Shown in pieces: positions 9,905-20,434 of a stretch of 64,000 bases of DNA. This DNA comes from Aromatoleum diolicum. GTDB taxonomy: Bacteria > Pseudomonadota > Gammaproteobacteria > Burkholderiales > Rhodocyclaceae. Each line of letters starts with the position of its first letter. Within the stretch, counting starts at the first letter, position 1. The stretch lies in assembly GCF_012910955.1 (NCBI RefSeq), contig NZ_WTVQ01000017.1, forward strand, positions 1 to 64,000, written 5' to 3'. The position numbers were made by a program, and so were the translations under genes. The notes under the pieces are model-generated. The model was not told the DNA's origin. It saw nothing but the letters and a program-made list of their open reading frames with translations, and did no database searches.

Positions 9905-11668
9905 TTACATCGACTGCGGCGCGGATACGCCGAGCAGCGCCAGCCCGGAAACCAGCACCTGACGCACGGCCGCAGCGAGTGCCAGACGCGCGAGACGCAG
10001 CGCGGCATCATCGACCAGCATGCGTTCGGCGTTGTACCAGCTGTGGAATTCGCCGGCGAGATCCTTCAGGTAGAAGGCGATCTGGTGCGGCGCGTAGTCG
10101 GCGGCGGCGTTCTGCACGAGCTCGGGGAAGCTGCCGAGACGGGCGCACAGCGCCAGTTCGCGCTCATTCTCCAGGCACGCGAGATCGGCGGCGCCCAGTT
10201 CGGCGAGGTCGCCGCCCCATTGCTGCAGCACCGAACACACGCGGGCGTGAGCGTATTGCACGTAATAGACCGGGTTCTCGTTGCTCTGGCTCTTCGCCAG
10301 ATCGAGGTCGAAGTCCAGATGCTGATCGCTCTTCCTCAGCACGTAGAAGAAGCGGCACGCATCGTTGCCCACCTCGCGGCGCAGTTCGCGCAGCGTGACG
10401 AATTCGCCCGAGCGCGTCGACATCGCGGCCTTCTGGCCGTTGCGGTACAGCACCGCGAACTGCACCAGCGCCACCTCGAGCTTCTCCGGCGGCAGGCCGA
10501 GCGCGGCGAGCGCACCCTTCACGCGCGGGATGTAGCCGTGGTGGTCGGCGCCCCAGATGTCGATGATGCGATCGAAGCCGCGCTCGTACTTGTTCAGGTG
10601 GTAGGCGATGTCGGACGCAAAGTACGTATACAGGCCGTTCTCGCGCTGCACCACGCGGTCCTTCTCGTCGCCGAAAGCGGTCGAGCGGAACCACTTGGCG
10701 CCGTCCTGCACGTAGATGTGGCCGTGCTTTTCGAGCTGCGCCACCGCGCGCTCGACCAGCCCGGTGTCGAACAGGCTCTTCTCCGAGAACCACTTGTCGA
10801 AATGCACGCCGAACTCTTCGAGGTCCTCGCGCCCGTCGCCAAGCTGCTCGTTCAGCGCGAAGCCATGCACCCAGTGGTAGTCCTCGCCGAGCAGGCGCTT
10901 GGCGTTGGCAATCAGCACGTCGAGATGCTCCTCGCGCTGCTGCTTGGCCTCGTCGTCCTTGCGCTCGACCGCCGGCAGGCCGGGAGCGCCGTCGAGGAGC
11001 TGCACCGCGGTGAATTTGGCGAAGCGGTCCTGGTGGCCCTCGCGCATCTCGCGCGCCATGTTGATGACGTAGTCCCCCTGATAGGCGTTGGGCGGAAACG
11101 CGATCTCGATGTTGAAGAAGGCGAGGTAGCGCAGCCAGGTCGACAGCGCGAGGATGTCCATCTGCCGACCGGCATCGTTGATGTAGTACTCGCGCGTCAC
11201 GTCGTGCCCGGCGAAGTCGAGCACCGACGCCAGCGACGCGCCGTAGGCCGCACCGCGGCCGTGGCCGACATGCAGCGGACCGGTCGGGTTGGCCGAGACG
11301 AACTCGAGCTGCACCTTCTGGCCGCTGCGCGCACCGCGGCCGAAGTCGCCGGCGCGTGCCAGCACCTCACTGACAACGCCGGTCTTGGCGCCGGCCGCGA
11401 GAGTGAAGTTGATGAAGCCGGCACCGGCAATTTCGGTCGCGGCGACCATCTTCGACGCGGGCAGTTCGGCCATCAGCATCGTCGCGAGATCGCGCGGACT
11501 GCGGCGCAGCGGCTTGGCAAGCTGCAGCGCGAGATTGGTCGCGAAGTCGCCATGTCCGGCCTGTTTCGGGCGTTCGAGATGGATCGGGGTATCGGTCAGG
11601 TCGGGCGCCACGCTCTTCAGCGCAGTACGCAACAGCTCGGCAAGATGGACTTTCGGATCGGCGCTCAT
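9905..11668 (-). CDS. argS: Arginyl-tRNA synthetase
   Basis: The 587-residue class I synthetase charges tRNA-Arg with arginine using ATP. Visible are the N-terminal Add-1 domain (RPKQAGHGDFATN), the HIGH-type motif in NPTGPLHVGHGRG near residue 135, the MSTRSG segment that replaces KMSK in this family, and the anticodon-binding C-terminal domain. The length is standard. A TATAAT -10 box lies ~30 bases upstream of the start. Confidence 0.97.
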   Translation of the reverse strand: MSADPKVHLAELLRTALKSVAPDLTDTPIHLERPKQAGHGDFATNLALQLAKPLRRSPRDLATMLMAELPASKMVAATEIAGAGFINFTLAAGAKTGVVSEVLARAGDFGRGARSGQKVQLEFVSANPTGPLHVGHGRGAAYGASLASVLDFAGHDVTREYYINDAGRQMDILALSTWLRYLAFFNIEIAFPPNAYQGDYVINMAREMREGHQDRFAKFTAVQLLDGAPGLPAVERKDDEAKQQREEHLDVLIANAKRLLGEDYHWVHGFALNEQLGDGREDLEEFGVHFDKWFSEKSLFDTGLVERAVAQLEKHGHIYVQDGAKWFRSTAFGDEKDRVVQRENGLYTYFASDIAYHLNKYERGFDRIIDIWGADHHGYIPRVKGALAALGLPPEKLEVALVQFAVLYRNGQKAAMSTRSGEFVTLRELRREVGNDACRFFYVLRKSDQHLDFDLDLAKSQSNENPVYYVQYAHARVCSVLQQWGGDLAELGAADLACLENERELALCARLGSFPELVQNAAADYAPHQIAFYLKDLAGEFHSWYNAERMLVDDAALRLARLALAAAVRQVLVSGLALLGVSAPQSM

Positions 11669-11696
11669 GGCACTCGGGATTGCGGAAAAGGGCTGA

Positions 11697-11702
11697 ATTA
11701 TA
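11697..11702 (-). promoter_or_regulatory. -10 element of the argS promoter
   Basis: A perfect TATAAT on the minus strand lies 28 bases before the argS ATG. No good -35 hexamer is visible at 17-base spacing (CCGGTC there). It lies in the intergenic region shared with the divergent ubiB gene. Confidence 0.55.
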
Positions 11703-11813
11703 GCGGATCGGCCTCATCAGACCGGTGCTGCATCGCACAGTGCACGGAATCTCGGCTTTCACCGGGCAGCCTTTCGGGCTAAAGTCCGCGCTTTGCCTCT
11801 TCCGCCTCGTCCC

Positions 11814-13343
11814 GTGCGCCTGTTCCGCCTCGCCAAGATCGTCACCGTGGGCCTTCGCTTCGGCCTTGACCAGATGGTGCTCGACGCCGATTCGAGCGGC
11901 CGCCTGCTGCGCGTCTGGCACGCCGTGTTCTTCTGGCGCCATCCCAAGGAGCCGCGCGGCATGCGGCTGCGCCAGGCGCTGGAGTCGCTCGGCCCGATCT
12001 TCGTCAAGTTCGGCCAGATGCTGTCGACGCGCCGCGATCTGCTGCCGCCGGACCTTGCCGACGAACTCGCGCTGCTGCAGGACCGCGTGCCGCCCTTCCC
12101 CACCGAGCAGGCGCTGGCGGTGCTGGAAGGTTTCTACCGCAAGCCGGTCGACGACGTGTTCGTCAATTTCGAACGCACGCCGGTCGCTTCCGCCTCGGTC
12201 GCGCAGGTGCATTTCGCCGAACTGCCGGACGGCACCGAAGTCGCGGTGAAGATCCTGCGCCCGGGCATCGAGCGCGTCATCGAACACGATCTCGCCCTGC
12301 TCGAAACCGCGGCGATCCTGCTCGACAAGCTGTGGGTCGAAGGCCGGCGCCTGAAGCCGCGCGAAGTGGTGGCGGAGTTCAGCAAGTACCTGCACGACGA
12401 GCTCGACCTGATGCGCGAGGCGGCGAACTGCTCGCAGCTGCGGCGCAACTTCACCGATTCGAAGCTGCTGCAGGTGCCCGAAGTGTATTGGGACTGGTGC
12501 GGCAAGTCGGTGATGGTGATGGAGCGCATGCACGGCGTGCCGATCTCGCAGATCGAGGCGCTGAAGGCGCAGGGCACGGACCTGTCGCAGCTGTCGCGCG
12601 CCGGCGTCGAAATCTTCTTCACGCAGGTGTTCCGCGACGGTTTCTTCCACGCCGACATGCACCCCGGCAATATCTTCGTGCATGCCGACGGACGCTACAT
12701 CGCGCTCGATTTCGGCATCGTCGGCACGCTCACCGAAGTCGACAAGAACTACCTGGCGCAGAACTTCCTCGCCTTCTTCAAGCGCGATTACAACCGCGTC
12801 GCGCGCGCCCATATCGAAGCCGGCTGGGTGCCGGCCAACACCCGCGTCGATGAATTCGAAGGCGCGATCCGCGCGGTGTGCGAACCGATCTTCGACCGTC
12901 CGCTGAAGGACATCTCCTTCGGCAAGACGCTGCTGCGCCTGTTCCAGACCGCGCGCCGCTTCGAGATGGAAGTGCAGCCGCAGCTCGTGCTGCTGCAGAA
13001 GACGCTGCTCAACATCGAGGGTCTCGGGCGCCAGCTCGACCCGGACCTCGACCTGTGGAAGACCGCCAAGCCTTTCCTCGAACGCTGGATGGACGAGCAG
13101 ATGGGCTGGCGCGGGCTGCTGCGCGGCATCAAGGAAGAAGCCCCGACGTGGGCCGCGACACTGCCGCAACTGCCGCGCCTGGTGCATCAGACACTCACCG
13201 ACACGGCGCACCAGCAGACCGCGCAGCGCGAGGAGCTGGCCCGTCTGGCCGCGAACCAGCAGCGTCAGGACCGCGTGCTCCGACTGGTCGGGGTGCTGCT
13301 GGCGGCCATGGTCGGGATCGAGCTGTACCGCATGTTCGGTTGA
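11814..13343 (+). CDS. ubiB: UbiB-type ABC1/ADCK atypical kinase for ubiquinone biosynthesis
   Basis: The ~509-residue protein carries the signature KxGQ motif ([11 protein letters not shown]), the ATP-site segment SASVAQVH with [16 protein letters not shown] in the catalytic loop and DFG. This defines the UbiB/COQ8 family. A hydrophobic C-terminal helix ([18 protein letters not shown]) would anchor it in the inner membrane, as in known UbiB. The family supports ubiquinone synthesis, probably by ATP-dependent handling of lipid intermediates. I prefer the GTG at 11814 (VRLFRLAKI, family-like N terminus); a TTG at 11793 is possible. No clear ribosome binding site is present. Confidence 0.92.
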   Translation: MRLFRLAKIVTVGLRFGLDQMVLDADSSGRLLRVWHAVFFWRHPKEPRGMRLRQALESLGPIFVKFGQMLSTRRDLLPPDLADELALLQDRVPPFPTEQALAVLEGFYRKPVDDVFVNFERTPVASASVAQVHFAELPDGTEVAVKILRPGIERVIEHDLALLETAAILLDKLWVEGRRLKPREVVAEFSKYLHDELDLMREAANCSQLRRNFTDSKLLQVPEVYWDWCGKSVMVMERMHGVPISQIEALKAQGTDLSQLSRAGVEIFFTQVFRDGFFHADMHPGNIFVHADGRYIALDFGIVGTLTEVDKNYLAQNFLAFFKRDYNRVARAHIEAGWVPANTRVDEFEGAIRAVCEPIFDRPLKDISFGKTLLRLFQTARRFEMEVQPQLVLLQKTLLNIEGLGRQLDPDLDLWKTAKPFLERWMDEQMGWRGLLRGIKEEAPTWAATLPQLPRLVHQTLTDTAHQQTAQREELARLAANQQRQDRVLRLVGVLLAAMVGIELYRMFG

Positions 13344-13433
13344 CCCGCGCCTGAACGTTTTTTGCGGGCGGATATCGAACGCTTAAGCGCTTCGACTATT
13401 CGTCCGCAGCCTCTGCGGGCAGGGAGGATGGTC

Positions 13434-15590
13434 ATGACTCACTCGGCCCCGCTTCATGTCCCGGCACATGGAGCCGCGCGCACCGACGTGCGCATCATCG
13501 GCGTCGCTTCGGCGCTCGGCGCCCCCGCTGCGGGCCCCGACGCCGGCCCCGCCGCGCTCGAACACGGCGAACTGCTGCATCGACTGCGCGGCCTCGGCAT
13601 TGCCGCAAGCTGGCACGAAACCGTGACGCCCCTGCAGGTGCCGCACGCCGGGGCGCCGATGCATGAACGCCTGGCCGCCGTCGGCGATGTCGCGCAGCGC
13701 GTGGCCGATCATCTCACCGCGCTGGCGCCCGAGGCTTTTCCCTTCATCATCGGCGGTGACCACGCGGTCGGCATCGGCACCTGGCGCGGCGTGGCGAGCC
13801 GCGTCGCGGCGCGCGGCGAACTCGGCCTGATCTGGATCGACGCGCATCTGGACAGCCACACCGACCACAGCACCCATTCCGGCAATATCCACGGCATGCC
13901 GCTGGCGGCACTACTCGGCGAAGGCAACCCGGCCCTGACCGGGGTGAGCGGCCCGCCGCTGAATCCCGCCAACGTCTGCATCATCGGCGCACGCGCCTGG
14001 GAGCCGGAAGAACGGGAGCGTCTGCAGCGCCTCGGGCTGCGCATCTTCGACATGGCCGAAGTCCGCGAACGCGGCATGGCGGCGGTGTTCTGCGACGCGC
14101 TGAGCGTGGTGCGCCGGTGCAGCGTGGCCTTCGGTGTCAGCATCGACCTCGACGCGCTCGACCCGCAGGACTTCCCCGCCACCACCTGCCCGGAAGCGGA
14201 CGGCATCGCGCCGGAGGATCTGTGCAACGCACTGCTTGCGCTGCGCGCCTGCGGCGACTTTGTCGCGCTGGAAATCGTCGAATACCTGCCGCATCTCGAC
14301 CCCGCCGGCACGGGCGCCGCGTGGGTCGCGAACCTTGCCGGCGCGGCGCTGGGGCCGGGCACCTATCCCTTGCGGGCGAAGGAACGCCACTTCGGCGCGC
14401 ACAACTACGCACCACTGCCGGTCGTGTTCCATCGCGGCCAGGGCGTGTGGCTGTGGGATGTCGAAGGCCGGCGTTACCTCGACATGATGAGCGCCTATTC
14501 GGCGGTCAGCTTCGGCCACGCCCACCCGCGCCTGCTGCGCGCGCTGAACGACCAGGCGCAGCGGCTTGCGCTGACCTCGCGTGCGTATTCCAACGACCGC
14601 CTGCCGCTGCTGCTGGAGCGTCTGAGCGGACTGTTCGGCTACGATCGCGTGCTGCCGGTGAATACCGGACTCGAAGCGGTCGAGACGGCCCTCAAGGCGG
14701 CGCGCAAATGGGCCTACAAGATCAAGGGTGTGGCCGGCGAAAAGGCCGAAATCATCGCCTGCGAAGGCAATTTCCACGGCCGCTCGATCACCATCGTCGG
14801 CATGTCGTCGGAAGCGCAGTACCGCGACGGCTTCGGCCCCTTCCCGGCAGGCTTCAAGCGCGTACCGTATGGCGACACCGCGGCGCTGGAAGCGGCGATC
14901 ACGCCGGACACCGCGGCCTTTCTGGTCGAAGCGATCCAGGGTGAAGGCGGCATCATCGTGCCACCGGCCGGTTACCTCGCGCGTTGCGCCGAGATCTGCC
15001 GGCGCCACAACGTCCTGTTGATCGTCGACGAGATCCAGACCGGCCTCGGGCGCACCGGGCGGCTACTCGCCTGCGACCACGACGGCGTGCATCCGGACGG
15101 GCTGATCCTCGGCAAGGCGCTCGGCGGGGGGCTGCTGCCGGTGTCGGCCTTCCTCGCCGACGCGGCGGTAATGGACGTCTTCCACCCCGGCGACCACGGC
15201 TCGACTTTCGGCGGTAATCCGCTCAGTGCCGCGGTGGCGCTGGAAGTGCTCGACCTGCTGGAAGAAACCCGTCCGTGGGAGCGTGCCGCACGCCTCGGCG
15301 AGCGCCTGATGAAGAAACTAAGCGAAGCGCACCTGCCCTGCATACGTGCGGTACGCGGCCGCGGCCTGCTGATCGGGGTCGAACTCGATCCCGCGGTGCT
15401 GCACGCAAGCACCGCCGCCGAACTGCTGCTCGCGCACGGCATCGCCACCAAGGACACGCACCACACGGTGATCCGTTTCGCGCCGCCGCTGGTGATCACC
15501 GAGGCGGAGCTCGACCACGCCGCCGATGTCGTCATCGACACGCTCGGCGCCGCCTGCCGACGCCACGCGAGCGGGCCGCTGCAGCCCTGA
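13434..15590 (+). CDS. Fused arginase - ornithine aminotransferase
   Basis: One continuous 718-residue frame joins two enzymes. Residues ~20-315 are an arginase/agmatinase-family domain with metal ligands in GGDHAV (H110), DAHLD (D136, H138, D140) and SIDLDALD (D238, D240). Residues ~320-718 are a class III PLP aminotransferase close to ornithine aminotransferase, with the cofactor lysine near residue 561 (LGKALGGG) and DEIQTGLGRTG before it. Together they would turn arginine to ornithine plus urea, then to glutamate semialdehyde and glutamate. The start at 13434 follows GGAGG by 6 bases. No frameshift or stop separates the halves. The arginase half could instead act on another guanidino compound. 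Confidence 0.88.
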   Translation: MTHSAPLHVPAHGAARTDVRIIGVASALGAPAAGPDAGPAALEHGELLHRLRGLGIAASWHETVTPLQVPHAGAPMHERLAAVGDVAQRVADHLTALAPEAFPFIIGGDHAVGIGTWRGVASRVAARGELGLIWIDAHLDSHTDHSTHSGNIHGMPLAALLGEGNPALTGVSGPPLNPANVCIIGARAWEPEERERLQRLGLRIFDMAEVRERGMAAVFCDALSVVRRCSVAFGVSIDLDALDPQDFPATTCPEADGIAPEDLCNALLALRACGDFVALEIVEYLPHLDPAGTGAAWVANLAGAALGPGTYPLRAKERHFGAHNYAPLPVVFHRGQGVWLWDVEGRRYLDMMSAYSAVSFGHAHPRLLRALNDQAQRLALTSRAYSNDRLPLLLERLSGLFGYDRVLPVNTGLEAVETALKAARKWAYKIKGVAGEKAEIIACEGNFHGRSITIVGMSSEAQYRDGFGPFPAGFKRVPYGDTAALEAAITPDTAAFLVEAIQGEGGIIVPPAGYLARCAEICRRHNVLLIVDEIQTGLGRTGRLLACDHDGVHPDGLILGKALGGGLLPVSAFLADAAVMDVFHPGDHGSTFGGNPLSAAVALEVLDLLEETRPWERAARLGERLMKKLSEAHLPCIRAVRGRGLLIGVELDPAVLHASTAAELLLAHGIATKDTHHTVIRFAPPLVITEAELDHAADVVIDTLGAACRRHASGPLQP

Positions 15591-15661
15591 GGCGCACGCC
15601 AGTTGCCGCACCGCGGCACGCCCGCAATGCCGCACCACAAAGGTGCGTCAACACCATGCCG

Positions 15662-15687
15662 CGCGCGGGGTTCACGCTCCCCGCGCG
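15662..15687 (+). terminator. GC-rich hairpin after the fusion gene
   Basis: CGCGCGGGG and CCCCGCGCG form a 9-bp stem with an 8-base loop, ~70 bases after the stop. There is no T tract, so it may be a transcript-end stabiliser or weak terminator. Confidence 0.4.
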
Positions 15688-15758
15688 GCGGCATTCATTG
15701 CTAAACTTCGCCCCCTGAATTCACTCCACCCAACGCGCTCCCGCGGAAAGGCCCAAGC

Positions 15759-17225
15759 ATGTTGATCGGCTTCGTCATCGCTTATCTTCTCGTCTCGATC
15801 GGCGTCGGCCTGTACGCCGCCACCAAGGTCAAGACCACTACCGACTACGTGGCGGCCGGTCGCCACTTGCCGCTGTACATCGTTACCGCCACGGTGTTCG
15901 CGACCTGGTTCGGCTCGGAGACGGTGCTCGGCATCTCCGCGACCTTCATCGACGAAGGCCTGCGCGGCCTGTGGTCCGACCCCTTCGGCGCATCGCTGTG
16001 CCTGATCCTTGTCGGCCTGTTCTTTGCACGTCCGCTGTACCGCATGAACCTGCTGACGCTGGGCGACTATTACCGCACGCGCTACGGTCGCACCGTCGAA
16101 GTGCTGTGCTCGCTCGCGATCGTGATCTCCTACCTCGGCTGGGTCGCAGCCCAGATCACCGCATTGGGCCTGGTGTTCAATATACTCACCGATGGCGCGA
16201 TCTCGAACGAGGCCGGCATGATGATCGGCGCCGCGGTGGTGCTCATCTACACGCTGTTCGGCGGCATGTGGTCGGTGGCGCTGACCGACTTCATGCAGAT
16301 GATCGTCATCATCATCGGCCTGTTCTACATCGCCTGGCTGGTCGGCGACATGGCCGGCGGCGTCGGCATGGTGTTGAATCATGCCAGCGAGGCCGGGAAA
16401 TTCAACTTCCTGCCCGCATTCGAGGCCAAGGACATCATCGCATTCCTTGCCGGCATCCTGACCATGGGCTTCGGCTCGATTCCCCAGCAGGACGTATTCC
16501 AGCGGCTGAACTCCGCGCGCAACGAAAAGATTGCCGTGCGCGGGACCCTGCTCGGCGGCTCGGGCTACTTCGTCTTCGCCTTCGTGCCCCTGTTCATCGC
16601 CTACTCGGCCGCACTGATCGACCCCGAACTGGTCGCGGAGTACCAGGACAGCGACAGCCAACAGATCCTGCCACAGCTCATCCTCACGCACACGCCGCTG
16701 TTCGCGCAGGTGATGTTCTTCGGCGCACTGCTGTCGGCAATCATGAGCACCGCGTCCGGCACGCTGCTGGCGCCTTCGGTGACTTTCTCCGAGAACATCC
16801 TGCGCGGCACCTTCCCCAGGATGAAGGACCACAGCTTCCTGTGGCTTACGCGCAGCGTCGTCGTTGCCTTCGCGCTGTTGATCACCTGGTATGCGATGAA
16901 CACCGAAGAGAGCATCCACGGCATGGTCGAAAACGCTTACAAGGTCACCCTCGCGACCGCCTTCGTGCCGCTTGCCTTTGGCCTGTACTGGAAGCGCGCG
17001 AGCACGCAGGGCGCGCTGGCGTCGATCCTGCTCGGACTGGTCGTGTGGGTGCTGCTCGAGATCGTCGCACCCGAAGCCGACGTGCCGCCCCACTTCGCCG
17101 GCATGCTGGCCGGCATCATCGGCATGCTGGCCGGCTCGCTGCTGCCACAGACGCTGGTGAAGCCGGTGCACGGCCACGTCGCGAGCCATCTGCAGACTTC
17201 GCATCACGGCCACGCGGGGCACTGA
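15759..17225 (+). CDS. Sodium:solute symporter (SSS family)
   Basis: The 488-residue membrane protein has about 13 predicted helices with SSS-family features (DYxxAGRxLP at residues ~29-40, a GFGSIPQQDVFQR segment, ATAFVPLAFGLYWKR). It should take up an organic solute with Na+. The C terminus is unusually His-rich (HGHVASHLQTSHHGHAGH). It lies downstream of the arginase-OAT gene and may supply that pathway's substrate, but substrate assignment from sequence is not possible (inference only). Confidence 0.88.
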   Translation: MLIGFVIAYLLVSIGVGLYAATKVKTTTDYVAAGRHLPLYIVTATVFATWFGSETVLGISATFIDEGLRGLWSDPFGASLCLILVGLFFARPLYRMNLLTLGDYYRTRYGRTVEVLCSLAIVISYLGWVAAQITALGLVFNILTDGAISNEAGMMIGAAVVLIYTLFGGMWSVALTDFMQMIVIIIGLFYIAWLVGDMAGGVGMVLNHASEAGKFNFLPAFEAKDIIAFLAGILTMGFGSIPQQDVFQRLNSARNEKIAVRGTLLGGSGYFVFAFVPLFIAYSAALIDPELVAEYQDSDSQQILPQLILTHTPLFAQVMFFGALLSAIMSTASGTLLAPSVTFSENILRGTFPRMKDHSFLWLTRSVVVAFALLITWYAMNTEESIHGMVENAYKVTLATAFVPLAFGLYWKRASTQGALASILLGLVVWVLLEIVAPEADVPPHFAGMLAGIIGMLAGSLLPQTLVKPVHGHVASHLQTSHHGHAGH

Positions 17226-17264
17226 ACACTGCAAGGCGCACTCGCGCCCGGGAACCCCGCGCTC

Positions 17265-17298
17265 CGCCCCGCCTGCCCGACAGCCGGGGCGTTTTTTT
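17265..17298 (+). terminator. Rho-independent terminator after the SSS gene
   Basis: A CGCCCCG/CGGGGCG stem with a 13-base loop is followed by seven T. It ends the ubiB-to-symporter stretch; the rest of the 345-base gap before the molybdenum hydroxylase operon holds an operator-like palindrome. Confidence 0.88.
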
Positions 17299-17498
17299 CG
17301 CGACCAGAAATCCATGCGCGCCCGGCGGGCAAAAACCGCCGTGATTTGTTGCAGCAACGGGCCTGCGGCGCGTCGGCGCGCACGCGTCAATCGCGCTTGA
17401 GTCATGACGTTTCGCCCCGCCGGGCGATTATGGCGTATGCACTGACATTCATATTTCCCAACACCTCGAACGGTGCTAGCATCGCTTCACGTTAAATT

Positions 17499-17512
17499 GT
17501 TTGACGTCAAAC
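17499..17512. promoter_or_regulatory. Perfect 14-bp palindrome (operator candidate) before the molybdenum hydroxylase operon
   Basis: GTTTGACGTCAAAC is its own reverse complement and lies 59 bases before the GTG of the first gene. The half-sites abut, unlike FNR/CRP sites, which have a 4-6 base gap. A dimeric repressor or activator of another family is therefore more likely. The regulator is not identifiable in the window. Confidence 0.6.
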
Positions 17513-17570
17513 TATGTTGGCGGATCGACCTTGCCGGCCATGGCAGCGGCGATCCACAAGAGGAGGCGAT

Positions 17571-18047
17571 GTGAAGACCCTGCTGAGACTTTCGGTGAAT
17601 GGCCGGCTGCGCGAAGACGCGGTCGCCGAGAATGCGCTGTTGCTCGACTACCTGCGCGACACACTGGGCCTGACCGGCACCAAACAGGGCTGCGACGGCG
17701 GCGAGTGCGGCGCGTGTACGGTCCTCGTCGACGGCCAGCCGCGGCTCGCGTGCAGCACGCTGGCGCACAGCGTCGCCGGGCGCCGCATCGAGACGATCGA
17801 GGGCCTGAGCACCGAGGGCAACCTGTCGCGGCTGCAACGCGCCTTCCACGAGCACCTGGGTAGCCAGTGCGGCTTCTGCACCCCCGGCATGATCATGGCG
17901 GCCGAGGCGCTGCTGCGGCGCAATCCGCAGCCCTCGCGCGACGAGATCCGCGCCGCGCTCGCCGGCAACCTGTGCCGCTGCACCGGCTACGTGAAGATCG
18001 TCGAGTCGGTCGAGGCGGCGGCAGCTTGCGACGAGGTGTCGGCATGA
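17571..18047 (+). CDS. Molybdenum hydroxylase [2Fe-2S] subunit, 4-hydroxybenzoyl-CoA reductase gamma-like
   Basis: The 158-residue protein has an N-terminal plant-type ferredoxin fold ([11 protein letters not shown]) and a C-terminal four-helix domain with the second [2Fe-2S] site (CGFCTPG and CRCTGY). This is the small subunit of xanthine oxidase-family enzymes and would relay electrons between FAD and molybdenum cofactor. The GTG start follows AGGAGG at 4 bases; it is preferred over an upstream in-frame codon with no such site. Its stop overlaps the next gene by 4 bases (ATGA). Confidence 0.93.
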   Translation: MKTLLRLSVNGRLREDAVAENALLLDYLRDTLGLTGTKQGCDGGECGACTVLVDGQPRLACSTLAHSVAGRRIETIEGLSTEGNLSRLQRAFHEHLGSQCGFCTPGMIMAAEALLRRNPQPSRDEIRAALAGNLCRCTGYVKIVESVEAAAACDEVSA

Positions 18048-20434
18048 ACGCCCCGGACCGCCCCCTGCCGCGCCTTGAACGAACCACCGGCGAGCCGCGC
18101 GGCGTCGGTGCCCGCCTGCCCCTGGTCGATGGGGTCGAGAAGGTCACCGGCGCGGCCCGCTACACCGCCGACCTTCCGGCCGTCGGCGCGCTGGTCGGGA
18201 AGATCCTGCGCAGCGCCTGGGCGCACGCCGAGCTCCTCGAAATCGATATCAGCGAGGCGCAGAAGCTGCCGGGCGTGCGCGCAGTGATCACCGGCGACGC
18301 GTGCGACATGCCCTACGGCGTGATCCCCATCGCGCAGAACGAATTTCCGCTCGCGCGTGGCCGCGTGCGCTACCACGGCGACCCGATCGCCGCGGTCGCG
18401 GCGGTGGACGAAGCGACCGCCGACGCGGCCCTCGCGCTGATCCGCGTGAAAGTACGCGAACTGCCCGCCTATTTCAGCGCGTCAGACGCGCGCAAGCCCG
18501 ACGCGATGCTGCTGCACGACAACAAGCCGGGCAACATCGAGCGCGAGGTGCATAACGAGTTCGGCGACGTCGCAGCGGGCTTTGCAGCCGCCGATCTGGT
18601 CCGGGAGGAAAGCTACGAATGCGCCGAAGTCCATCACGCGATGATGGAGCCGAACGCGGCGCTCGCGACTTGGGACACCGAGCGCGGCCACCTGACGCTG
18701 TGGTCGGTGACGCAGGTCCCGTATTATGTACATCTGACGCTCGCGCGCTGCATGAGGATGGAAGCGGCGCATATCCGTGTCATCAAGCCCTACGTCGGCG
18801 GCGGCTTCGGCCACCGCGTCGAAGCCCTCAATTTCGAGATCATCTGCGCCCTGCTCGCCCGCGCTGCGCGCGGCACGGTGCGCCTGCTGCAGACGCGCGA
18901 GGAAGCCTTCCTCACGCACCGGGGCCGCCCCGAGACCCACATTCGCATGAAGCTGGGCCTGACGCGCGACGGCCGCCTCACTGCCTGTCAGACCGAGATG
19001 GTGCAGCGCGGCGGCGCTTACGGCGGCTACGGGCTCGTGACGATCCTCTACGCCGGCGCACTGCTCAACGGGCTGTACGACCTTCCGGCAGTGAAATACG
19101 ACGGCTATCGCGTGTATTCGAACACCCCGGCCTGCGGGGCGATGCGCGGCCACGGCACGGTCAATGCACGCTTCGCGTTCGAATCGCTACTCGACACGAT
19201 GGCCGCCGAACTCGGCCTCGATCCGATCGAAGTCCGCCGCAAGAACCTGCTCAAGGCGCCGACCGACACGATCAACGGCCTGAAAGTGATGAGTTACGGT
19301 CTGCCCGAGTGTATCGACTGGGTCGAACAGGCGAGCGGCTGGCGCGAGCGGCGCGGCAAGCTCGCCGGCGATGGTCCGATCAAGCGCGGCCTCGGCGTCG
19401 CGTGTTCGCACTTCGTCAGCGGTTCGGCAAAACCGGTGCATTGGTCGGGCGAACCGCACGCGGTGATCGTGCTGAAGGTCGACTTCGACGCCAGCGTGAC
19501 GATCCTGACCGGCGCCTCCGACATCGGCCAGGGCTCCTCGACGATCATCACGCAGGTCGTCGCCGAGGTGCTGGGCATCGACTACTCGCGCATCCGCCTG
19601 ATCGCTACCGACTCGGCGATCACGCCGAAGGACAACGGATCGTACTCGTCGCGGGTGACCTTCATGGTCGGCAACGCGGCGCTCGATGCGGCCGAGAACC
19701 TCAAGCGCGTGCTCGTCACCGCAGCGGCGAAGCGACTCGAAATCAGCGAGGCCGAGGTCGACTGGCTGGGCGAAGCGGCGGCCGTCGCAGGCGATCCCGC
19801 ACGCCAGATTCCGTTCGCCGAGGTCGTCGAGGAGGCGCTGGTCGCGACCGGCACGATCACCGCGAAAGGCACCTTCACCTGCCCGCCCGAGTTCCAGGGC
19901 GGCAAGCAGCGCGGCGGGGCGGTCGGCTCGACGATGGGCTTCTCCTACGCCGCTCAGGCCGTCGAGGTCAGCGTCGACACCGAACTCGGCAAGGTCACGA
20001 TCGACAAGGTGTGGGTGGCGATCGACTGCGGCTTCGCGCTCAACCCGATGTCGGTCGAAGGCCAAGTGCAGGGCGCGGTGTGGATGGGCATGGGGCAGGC
20101 GCTGTCGGAGGAAACGGTGTACGAGAACGGCCGCCACAAGGCCGCGAACCTGCTCGACTACCGCGTGCCGACGATCGTCGAATCGCCCGACATCGAGGTG
20201 CATATCGTCGAGAGCATCGACCCGAACGGCCCGTTCGGCGCCAAGGAGGCGAGCGAAGGCCCGCTGTCGGGCTTCATGTCGGCGCTCGCCGCGGCGGTCG
20301 AGGACGCCACCGGCACGCGCATCCGGGCGCTGCCCTTCACCCCTGACCGCGTGTTCAACGCACTCAACCGCAAACCCCGCGTCGGCACCGCTGCGCCGGC
20401 GAATATGGCCACAACGGCGAAAGGAGAAGCATGA
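18044..20434 (+). CDS. Molybdenum hydroxylase catalytic subunit, 4-hydroxybenzoyl-CoA reductase alpha-like
   Basis: The 796-residue large subunit of the xanthine oxidase family binds the molybdopterin cofactor. Visible are the aldehyde oxidase a/b hammerhead domain at the N terminus ([12 protein letters not shown]), cofactor-contact motif [14 protein letters not shown], and the conserved glutamate region [12 protein letters not shown] near the C terminus. The neighbouring FAD subunit has the extra iron-sulfur insert of 4-hydroxybenzoyl-CoA reductase. A reductive dehydroxylation of a phenolic CoA ester, or a related hydroxylation, is therefore the best guess. The exact substrate is not proven. 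Start and stop both overlap neighbours by 4 bases, indicating tight coupling. Confidence 0.88.
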   Translation: MNAPDRPLPRLERTTGEPRGVGARLPLVDGVEKVTGAARYTADLPAVGALVGKILRSAWAHAELLEIDISEAQKLPGVRAVITGDACDMPYGVIPIAQNEFPLARGRVRYHGDPIAAVAAVDEATADAALALIRVKVRELPAYFSASDARKPDAMLLHDNKPGNIEREVHNEFGDVAAGFAAADLVREESYECAEVHHAMMEPNAALATWDTERGHLTLWSVTQVPYYVHLTLARCMRMEAAHIRVIKPYVGGGFGHRVEALNFEIICALLARAARGTVRLLQTREEAFLTHRGRPETHIRMKLGLTRDGRLTACQTEMVQRGGAYGGYGLVTILYAGALLNGLYDLPAVKYDGYRVYSNTPACGAMRGHGTVNARFAFESLLDTMAAELGLDPIEVRRKNLLKAPTDTINGLKVMSYGLPECIDWVEQASGWRERRGKLAGDGPIKRGLGVACSHFVSGSAKPVHWSGEPHAVIVLKVDFDASVTILTGASDIGQGSSTIITQVVAEVLGIDYSRIRLIATDSAITPKDNGSYSSRVTFMVGNAALDAAENLKRVLVTAAAKRLEISEAEVDWLGEAAAVAGDPARQIPFAEVVEEALVATGTITAKGTFTCPPEFQGGKQRGGAVGSTMGFSYAAQAVEVSVDTELGKVTIDKVWVAIDCGFALNPMSVEGQVQGAVWMGMGQALSEETVYENGRHKAANLLDYRVPTIVESPDIEVHIVESIDPNGPFGAKEASEGPLSGFMSALAAAVEDATGTRIRALPFTPDRVFNALNRKPRVGTAAPANMATTAKGEA

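Noticed and set aside
11367-13211. A 614-codon minus-strand frame across the argS start and ubiB
   Set aside because: Antisense to ubiB and overlapping argS, with low-complexity translation; ubiB on the plus strand has full family motifs.
15672-17405. A 577-codon minus-strand frame over the symporter gene
   Set aside because: Antisense to a clear membrane transporter; the translation is His/Asp/Gln-rich and shows no domain.
17501-17510. TTGACGTCAA read as an FNR/CRP-type site
   Set aside because: FNR/CRP half-sites are separated by 4-6 bases; here they abut, so it was recorded only as an unassigned palindrome.
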